A DNA stretch of 6,458 nucleotides, taken from positions 1-6,458 of the forward strand of contig JAUWBX010000125.1 in NCBI GenBank assembly GCA_030609625.1. The letters are read 5' to 3'. Both the position numbers and the translations under genes were made by a program. This DNA comes from Phycisphaerae bacterium. GTDB taxonomy: Bacteria; Planctomycetota; Phycisphaerae; Sedimentisphaerales; Anaerobacaceae. Shown here piece after piece: positions 1-4,387 of the stretch. Numbering within the stretch: the stretch's first letter is position 1; each line of letters begins with the position of its first letter. The notes under the pieces were generated by a model. The model did not search any database. It had not been told where the DNA came from and saw nothing but the letters and a program-made list of their open reading frames with translations.

Positions 1-2480
1 ATCTTCGCTGCATTGGGATTATCATGGTCCACCACTACAGTCGGACCGGTGCTATTGGACACAGCTACATACATCTGCTCAGCAGCGTTGGACGCATCAC
101 CGTAGAACCACAGCGACAATACTTCAACACCTTCTTCGGTCCAATCCTGCGGCGGGCCCAGCGGCAGCACTGCCTCTGAATACTTGAAATTGTTGACGTA
201 GAAATACGGCATCGACTGGTTGCCACCGTGAACAACATTAGTCTCAACGAAATGCCCTCCAGCGCCCCAATCCGGCTCAGGATAACCTACTGTGGAACCG
301 TTTGTCGTGGTCCCATATCCATCTAACCACGTCAAAAATATCCTGTTGCTCCCGGGGTCATCGGGGTTAAGGTCATTGTAGAGCTCAAAATCGTCCACAA
401 TAAGGAAGTCGGCTGTCGTAAAGCTCCAGATGCTGCCTACCCACGGACTGTCGGGGTTGACATTATTGACCTCATCAACACGCCAATAGTAAGTGGTATT
501 CCAGGCAAGTTTTCCAGGGTCATAGCTCTCAAAGCCAAGGTTCATGGTGCCTTTGTACTCTTCTGGTGAAGCTGTATCAGCGTTGCGCACGGCATCTTCA
601 TCTGTGCCAAAATAAACCTCGTGCGAAGCGGCATACTCTCCCGGATTCCAGCCGGGAGTAGCTGTCTGCCTTATATCCCCAGTACCATTAGATGGACTTG
701 GGCGGTTGGCCTTTACAGGCAGTGACAGTGCGGCCTGTGGAATGACCTGCCTTGGCATTGAGGGACTGCCCCAGGCCAGCCGCACCACCGCACCCCCGCC
801 AAAAGATTGCCTGTAAGCGAATTCCATCACTATCGGATACATTCCTGCCTCGAGGTAAATCGCCCGGTGGTATTCGACAGGCATATGTACCTGCCATCTC
901 TCGTCGATGCCAAAGTCCTGCCATTTATCGAGGAGCAGCCGGTCATTAACCCATAGGCGCACGCCGCCCTGCACGGTCGGATAGAAGCTGTAAGTCCCTG
1001 AGATTGGCACCTCCAACTCGCCGATCCATCTGATTGAGAAGTTATCATCGCCAACCGCCTCATCCGGTCCGCTGAGACTCCAGTTAAAGTTGATTTGAGG
1101 GTCTATTCGACTCAGCACGTGATTCCTTAAATTCACATCTCTGTAATAGTCTGCTCGCATACCTCCGCCGGTACCTGCTGTCGTAAAGCTCCAGACCTCG
1201 CCTTTATGGTTCTCGACGCCATCGAACCCATCGACACGCCAGTAGTAAGTCTTGTCCAATTCGAGGGTGTCGGGAGTATAGGTTGTACCTGGCTGGAAGG
1301 GTCCTTCGGAGGCGTTGTTCACATCGTCAAAATTCTCGCCGAAATATACGGTGTGCCGATTCGCACCGAAACCAGAGGTCCAGCTAAGCTCCACATCGGG
1401 GTCTATGAATTTAGCTCCATCGGCGGGTCCGGGGTCATAGGCAGTATTGGGAGGAATCCAAAAGCTCCAGACATCGCCTTTGTATATCGTAGTATCATCT
1501 GCCTCAACCTCATCAATCCGCCAGTAGTAAGTTGTGCCCGGAACAAGAGCAAATCCGGTATAGCCGGTAATAAAATACGTCACTGTCAAGGCCTGGTTGC
1601 CGCGGGACGCATCGCCGGTGCCGTCGTTCACATCGGCAAAATTGTCGCTGAAGTACACATCGTGCGAGGCCGCAGTATCTCCCTGCGACCAGCTAAGGAG
1701 CACCCCGGTATTCAGATACATCTCACCGTCAGCAGGGCTTGGGCTAAAGGCATACGGCCATCCTTCACCGTACATAACTTTCTTAAGCTCGCTCTGCGAC
1801 AGCGCCCGGTTAAATAAGTAGAAGTCATCCATAAGCCCTGTGAAAGGTCTTGCGCCGTCAATATTTAATCCTACGCGGACCCCATCACTCCAATCTCCGG
1901 CTATATCCCTACCGCTTGGAAGGTCAAGCTCCGAAACCACTTGCCCGTTGATATACAGAATCGCCTTGCCGGATTCCTTGTCGTATGTGCCTGCATAATG
2001 CAGCCATTGGCCCCACGTTACAGAACCTGCGCGTATGTCGAAGATTGGACTCATGCCAGAAGCACGGAGCACCCATCTAAATTGCCCGTCACTGCGAAGC
2101 TCAGGGTGAATAATCCACGTTCCCGCATTTGTTCTGGCATCGAATATAGCGTGATGCTCGCCTGTGTTCTCACATTTTACCCAGGCGGCAAGTGTCATAG
2201 CAGATGTTGGAATATCTTCGGCAGGGAAATTAGAGCCATCCAGATCGAGGTAACTGCCGCTTGCGAATTTGGCAGCTCCATTATGCTTGCCATCGGGCTC
2301 TGCTGTGACGTCGCCAGCTACAACGCCATCGTGGCCCTTGCCGGATTGGTCGGTGACAATATTGCCAACATCGTCAAAGGAATAGTATATGACCAGAGAC
2401 GGCTCATCAGCAGTGAAGGCGTTATTGACCGGAACCAGCACCAAGACAAAAGAAACTAAATAAATCAATTTCTTAGACAT
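1..2480 (-). CDS. Secreted LamG / FN3-like / PA14 multidomain protein, C-terminus outside window
   Basis: The minus strand is open from an ATG at 2480 to the window edge (826 codons, no stop); I read it codon by codon and saw no frameshift. The start is fixed by AGGAGG six bases upstream and by a signal peptide directly after it (MSKK, a hydrophobic stretch, likely cleavage after NNAFTA, residue 24). Domains in order: LamG/concanavalin-like jelly roll, residues 27-235 (YYSFDD, then MDDFYLFNRALS); FN3-like modules at 245-342 and 348-434, each ending in YYWR-D and VWSF; PA14 at 438-584 (MRADYY, DDNFSIRWIG, GGVRLWVN); a third FN3-like module at 592-689; then a jelly-roll-like segment from 690 (DDFELYNDLNPDD, HGGNQSMPYFY, LSLWFYGD). 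LamG and PA14 usually bind carbohydrate or mediate adhesion, and no catalytic domain is visible. The gene is divergent from the aminotransferase-GH2 pair. I infer an exported polysaccharide-binding or surface protein. The missing C-terminus could hold a dockerin, PEP-CTERM or enzyme domain. Gene limits are secure; function is not. Confidence 0.9.
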   Translation of the reverse strand, partial: MSKKLIYLVSFVLVLVPVNNAFTADEPSLVIYYSFDDVGNIVTDQSGKGHDGVVAGDVTAEPDGKHNGAAKFASGSYLDLDGSNFPAEDIPTSAMTLAAWVKCENTGEHHAIFDARTNAGTWIIHPELRSDGQFRWVLRASGMSPIFDIRAGSVTWGQWLHYAGTYDKESGKAILYINGQVVSELDLPSGRDIAGDWSDGVRVGLNIDGARPFTGLMDDFYLFNRALSQSELKKVMYGEGWPYAFSPSPADGEMYLNTGVLLSWSQGDTAASHDVYFSDNFADVNDGTGDASRGNQALTVTYFITGYTGFALVPGTTYYWRIDEVEADDTTIYKGDVWSFWIPPNTAYDPGPADGAKFIDPDVELSWTSGFGANRHTVYFGENFDDVNNASEGPFQPGTTYTPDTLELDKTYYWRVDGFDGVENHKGEVWSFTTAGTGGGMRADYYRDVNLRNHVLSRIDPQINFNWSLSGPDEAVGDDNFSIRWIGELEVPISGTYSFYPTVQGGVRLWVNDRLLLDKWQDFGIDERWQVHMPVEYHRAIYLEAGMYPIVMEFAYRQSFGGGAVVRLAWGSPSMPRQVIPQAALSLPVKANRPSPSNGTGDIRQTATPGWNPGEYAASHEVYFGTDEDAVRNADTASPEEYKGTMNLGFESYDPGKLAWNTTYYWRVDEVNNVNPDSPWVGSIWSFTTADFLIVDDFELYNDLNPDDPGSNRIFLTWLDGYGTTTNGSTVGYPEPDWGAGGHFVETNVVHGGNQSMPYFYVNNFKYSEAVLPLGPPQDWTEEGVEVLSLWFYGDASNAAEQMYVAVSNSTGPTVVVDHDNPNAAK
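414..1748 (-). repeat. Three FN3-like modules inside the LamG/PA14 gene
   Basis: Three diverged copies of a roughly 90-100-residue module lie at 1748-1455, 1439-1179 and 707-414, the last two separated by the PA14 domain. Each opens with a P-P/S-G turn (SPSPADG, PGPADG, PSPSNG). Each carries H-VYF about 25-30 residues later (HDVYFSDN, HTVYFGEN, HEVYFGTD). Each closes with TYYWR-D and a WSF strand. Identity is still visible in the DNA: the 19-bp string gctgtcgtaaagctccaga (plus-strand reading) occurs at 412-430 and again at 1177-1195, and most of it recurs near 1462-1474. Repeats of this kind usually act as spacers between binding domains. Confidence 0.8.
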
Positions 2481-2486
2481 AATAGT

Positions 2487-2492
2487 CCTCCT
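2487..2492 (-). promoter_or_regulatory. Shine-Dalgarno site of the LamG/PA14 gene
   Basis: AGGAGG on the minus strand is six bases from the ATG at 2480. It is a full anti-16S match and decides the start codon. It lies two bases beyond the 3' arm of the stem-loop at 2495-2553, so folding of that element could affect access to it. Confidence 0.85.
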
Positions 2493-2494
2493 TC

Positions 2495-2553
2495 ACCCCG
2501 TCTCGTCTTTGCCGCAAGGCGTCCCTTTCGGGCTTGCGGACAATAGGCGGGGT
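2495..2553 (-). promoter_or_regulatory. Nested stem-loop in the 5' leader, abutting the ribosome binding site
   Basis: Read on the minus strand, an outer 6-bp helix pairs ACCCCG (2553-2548) with CGGGGT (2500-2495). Inside it a perfect 7-bp helix pairs CCGCAAG (2539-2533) with CTTGCGG (2518-2512). At the tip, CCC-GAAA-GGG (2532-2523) forms a 3-bp tetraloop hairpin, with a four-base bulge (ACGC) between it and the 7-bp helix. The structure ends two bases before the AGGAGG of the downstream gene and has no U-run, so it is not an intrinsic terminator. I infer a cis-acting translational control element or a protein-binding leader structure; it matches no riboswitch class that I can assign with confidence. 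Confidence 0.5.
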
Positions 2554-2574
2554 TCAAACAGTAAATATGTGCTG

Positions 2575-2640
2575 TTAATTGAAATGTAAAAAACATAACC
2601 GCCAAGCACAACGCTTTCGCCGCAACTCTGTGTCTTGCAT
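2575..2640 (-). CDS. Possible 21-residue leader peptide (upstream ORF)
   Basis: A short frame opens at ATG 2640 and stops at TAA (2577-2575). Its start has AGGAGG (2653-2648) seven bases upstream, as good a ribosome site as that of the large gene behind it. The peptide begins MQDTELRRKRC and ends CFLHFN. It is rich in Arg/Lys (six of 21) with two Cys and one Trp, and has no signal peptide. It lies between the predicted promoter and the nested stem-loop, and its stop is about 20 bases before that structure, so a ribosome terminating there would sit next to the outer helix. This suggests a leader peptide that couples translation to folding of the downstream leader. It could instead be a decayed start region of a duplicated gene. 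No homologue is recognised; the evidence is position and ribosome site only. Confidence 0.4.
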   Translation of the reverse strand: MQDTELRRKRCAWRLCFLHFN

Positions 2641-2719
2641 AATAACTCCTCCTCTATTCGGAAAGCTGCAGAAATTCCACGAAGTACGAACATAAAATCT
2701 ACAAACCTTACCAATTTTA

Positions 2720-2748
2720 TTTATATCAGATTACCTACTATCTGTCAA
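2720..2748 (-). promoter_or_regulatory. Sigma-70-type promoter for the LamG/PA14 gene
   Basis: On the minus strand, TTGACA (2748-2743) is followed after exactly 17 bases by TATAAA (2725-2720). This is a full -35 match and a five-of-six -10 match. The A/T-only run just upstream (about 2749-2770) could act as an UP element. The predicted start is near 2712, giving a leader of about 230 nt before the ATG at 2480. That leader contains the mini-ORF and the nested stem-loop. Confidence 0.7.
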
Positions 2749-2883
2749 AAAAAATATATAAAATATTAAAAAATCCCTTAAAACGGGTGCACTTGACATT
2801 TGCAGGCAATTGGTATGAAGCCGCCTTATTTGCTGCCGAATTTGGTTGTTATCCATAATTTAGCTCCGGATTTTAGCCGATTA

Positions 2884-2905
2884 TTTGCCCCAAAATGAGG
2901 GCAAA
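2884..2905. promoter_or_regulatory. Inverted repeat, possible operator in the divergent region
   Basis: TTTGCCC (2884-2890) and GGGCAAA (2899-2905) form a perfect 7-bp inverted repeat around eight bases. It lies between the two divergent promoters and has no T-run on either side, so a terminator is unlikely. It may be a binding site for a dimeric regulator; no regulator gene is in the window. Confidence 0.35.
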
Positions 2906-3011
2906 CTGCATCGTTGGCTCAATAACGAGGGTTAGATTCAATAGGTGTCATCCTGTTTTGCAGTTGTTCATGCTGTTATTTGGCAGTAAAATCTGCGAGA
3001 AAAAACTAGTG

Positions 3012-3041
3012 TTGACACTTTCAAAACAGATGTGCTACTAT
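3012..3041 (+). promoter_or_regulatory. Promoter for the aminotransferase-GH2 operon
   Basis: TTGACA (3012-3017) is followed after 18 bases by TACTAT (3036-3041). TG one base before the -10 (3033-3034) makes it an extended -10. The start would be near 3048, giving a leader of about 47 nt to the ATG at 3095. The -35 overlaps a short inverted repeat, AGTGT-TG-ACACT (3008-3019), a position where a repressor could block RNA polymerase. Confidence 0.6.
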
Positions 3042-3094
3042 AACGCGATTGAGAGGCCTAATAGTGTGGCTCCGGTTAAAGAAAGTAGAAAAAA

Positions 3095-4351
3095 ATGGCT
3101 GAACTTGCAATCAACGGTGGAAGTAAGGTCCGAACCAAGAAGTTTTTTGCCTGGCCTCATTATGATGGACGGGAGCTGGAGTATGTTGAAGAAGTCATCA
3201 AGAGCCGAGTCTGGTTCGCGGGTATGCGGGGGGCAGACCCGGGTACGAAAACAGAGGAATTTGAAAAAAAATTCGCTCAGTATCATAATGCCACCTATGG
3301 TATAGCATGCGCCAACGGAACTGTGGCTATAGAAATTGCGCTCCGTGCAGCCGGGGTCGGAACTGGAGACGAAGTAATCATACCAGCACTGACTTTCATC
3401 GCAACGCTAAGTGAGGTCCTTCAGGTAAACGCAATTCCAATCCTGGTCGATACGATTTATGATACCCAGTGCATTGACCCGAACAAAATAGAAAAGGCAA
3501 TCACCGACAAAACAAAGGCGATCATCCCGGTACATTATGGCGGATTTGTTTGTGATATGGACAGGATTATTGAAGTCGCACAGAGATATGACCTCATCGT
3601 CATCGCAGATGCCGCTCATGCACCCGGAGCGATATATAGAGATAAGAAATTGGGTTCTATGGGTGATGCTGCGACTTTTAGTTTTCAGGAAAGCAAAACC
3701 ATGACCGCCGGCGAAGGAGGCATCGTAATCACCAATAATGATGAACTGGCAGAGAAATGTATCCAATACCGTAGTTGTGGACGCCACGAAGGAGAATCAT
3801 GGTATATCCATTACGTTATGCCTATGAATTATCGCCTCTCGGAAATTCAATCGGCCATGCTTCTGGCGCAGCTTGAAAGACTTGATGACCAACTGAAAAG
3901 AAAAAATGAGAATGCTCATTATCTGGCCGAGAAATTTAAAGATATCGACGGCATCAACCCCGTCTTAGGGGACGGAGGTACTGATGTGAATGGTTTTTAT
4001 TTATATCTTTTGCAGTATGGTAAGGAGAAATTCGCCGGCGTTTCGAGGGATAAATTTGTTGAGGCATTAAATGCTGAAGGTGTTCCATGTCATATCGGCT
4101 ATCCCTGGCCTTTATCAAAGAACCCGATGTTTCAGCAAGTCAAAGAGGGGGCCAAAGGATGCCCGTTCACTTGTCCGTATTATGGGAAGCAGACTTCTAT
4201 AAAAGACCAGGAATTCCCCGTAACGGAAAAGATTTGCAGCGAAACAGTGGTCATTCCCCATCAGGTTTTGCTTTCGTCCAGGCCGGATATGGATGATATC
4301 GCCGCTGCGATTGCAAAAATCAAGGAAAATGCCAGCGAACTACTCTATTAG
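3095..4351 (+). CDS. DegT/DnrJ/EryC1/StrS-family PLP-dependent aminotransferase
   Basis: This complete 418-residue protein is a normal to slightly long member of the fold-type I sugar/cyclitol aminotransferases. These move an amino group, usually from Glu or Gln, onto a keto-sugar or keto-cyclitol in the cytoplasm. Visible hallmarks are AINGG near the start, ANGT (73-76) for cofactor phosphate binding, GDEVIIPALTFIAT, and ADAAHAPGA with Asp172 expected to contact the PLP ring nitrogen. SFQESKTMTAGEGG follows, with Lys201 as the expected Schiff-base lysine, then MNYRLSEIQSAM. The C-terminal segment with CPFTCPYYG and a later Cys in VTEKICSE recalls the AHBA-synthase/scyllo-inosose aminotransferase branch rather than ArnB/PseC-type sugar enzymes, but the substrate cannot be assigned. 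The ribosome site is weak and A-rich (AAAGAAAG), but the motif-rich N-terminus supports ATG 3095. The GH2 gene follows after 36 nt and is probably co-transcribed. The family is certain; the pathway is inferred. Confidence 0.95.
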   Translation: MAELAINGGSKVRTKKFFAWPHYDGRELEYVEEVIKSRVWFAGMRGADPGTKTEEFEKKFAQYHNATYGIACANGTVAIEIALRAAGVGTGDEVIIPALTFIATLSEVLQVNAIPILVDTIYDTQCIDPNKIEKAITDKTKAIIPVHYGGFVCDMDRIIEVAQRYDLIVIADAAHAPGAIYRDKKLGSMGDAATFSFQESKTMTAGEGGIVITNNDELAEKCIQYRSCGRHEGESWYIHYVMPMNYRLSEIQSAMLLAQLERLDDQLKRKNENAHYLAEKFKDIDGINPVLGDGGTDVNGFYLYLLQYGKEKFAGVSRDKFVEALNAEGVPCHIGYPWPLSKNPMFQQVKEGAKGCPFTCPYYGKQTSIKDQEFPVTEKICSETVVIPHQVLLSSRPDMDDIAAAIAKIKENASELLY

Positions 4352-4373
4352 TACGATTCTATTGAAATGCAAG

Positions 4374-4378
4374 AAGGA
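4374..4378 (+). promoter_or_regulatory. Ribosome binding site of the GH2 gene
   Basis: AAGGA lies nine bases before ATG 4388. It favours this start over an in-frame ATG at 4367, which has no such site and would put seven extra residues with two Arg and a Glu before the signal peptide. The 4352-4387 spacer holds no hairpin, in line with one transcript for both genes. Confidence 0.65.
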
Positions 4379-4387
4379 TATCGAAGA

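Noticed and set aside
1206..2459. Plus-strand open frames at 1206-1817, 1597-1821 and 1941-2459
   Set aside because: They lie opposite the LamG/PA14 frame, which has signal peptide, ribosome site and domain motifs throughout. Their translations show no domain or composition of a real protein.
2495..2553. c-di-GMP-I (GEMM) riboswitch
   Set aside because: Only fragments match (GCAA, GAAA loop, GGGACGC). The conserved GACGCAAAGCC joining strand is broken by CTTGCGG, and no room remains for the second helix before the start codon.
2493..2714. Minus-strand 73-codon frame from 2714 across the leader
   Set aside because: Its start is a TTG at or before the predicted transcription start, with no ribosome site, and its translation resembles nothing. 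The 21-codon frame in the same region has the only good start.
2793..2819. Second plus-strand promoter, TTGACA with TATGAA
   Set aside because: The spacing is only 15 bases and the -10 is weak at the better 17-base distance. The promoter at 3012-3041 is much stronger and closer to the gene.
2895..3305. Plus-strand 136-codon frame overlapping the aminotransferase start
   Set aside because: It runs through the promoter and then out of frame through a clear DegT-family coding region; no ribosome site or motif.
4367..4369. Alternative in-frame ATG for the GH2 gene
   Set aside because: It has no ribosome site, and it would put Glu-Gly-Tyr-Arg-Arg before an otherwise standard MKK signal peptide.
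4352..4387. Terminator between the aminotransferase and GH2 genes
   Set aside because: No GC-rich hairpin or T-run is present in the 36-base gap.
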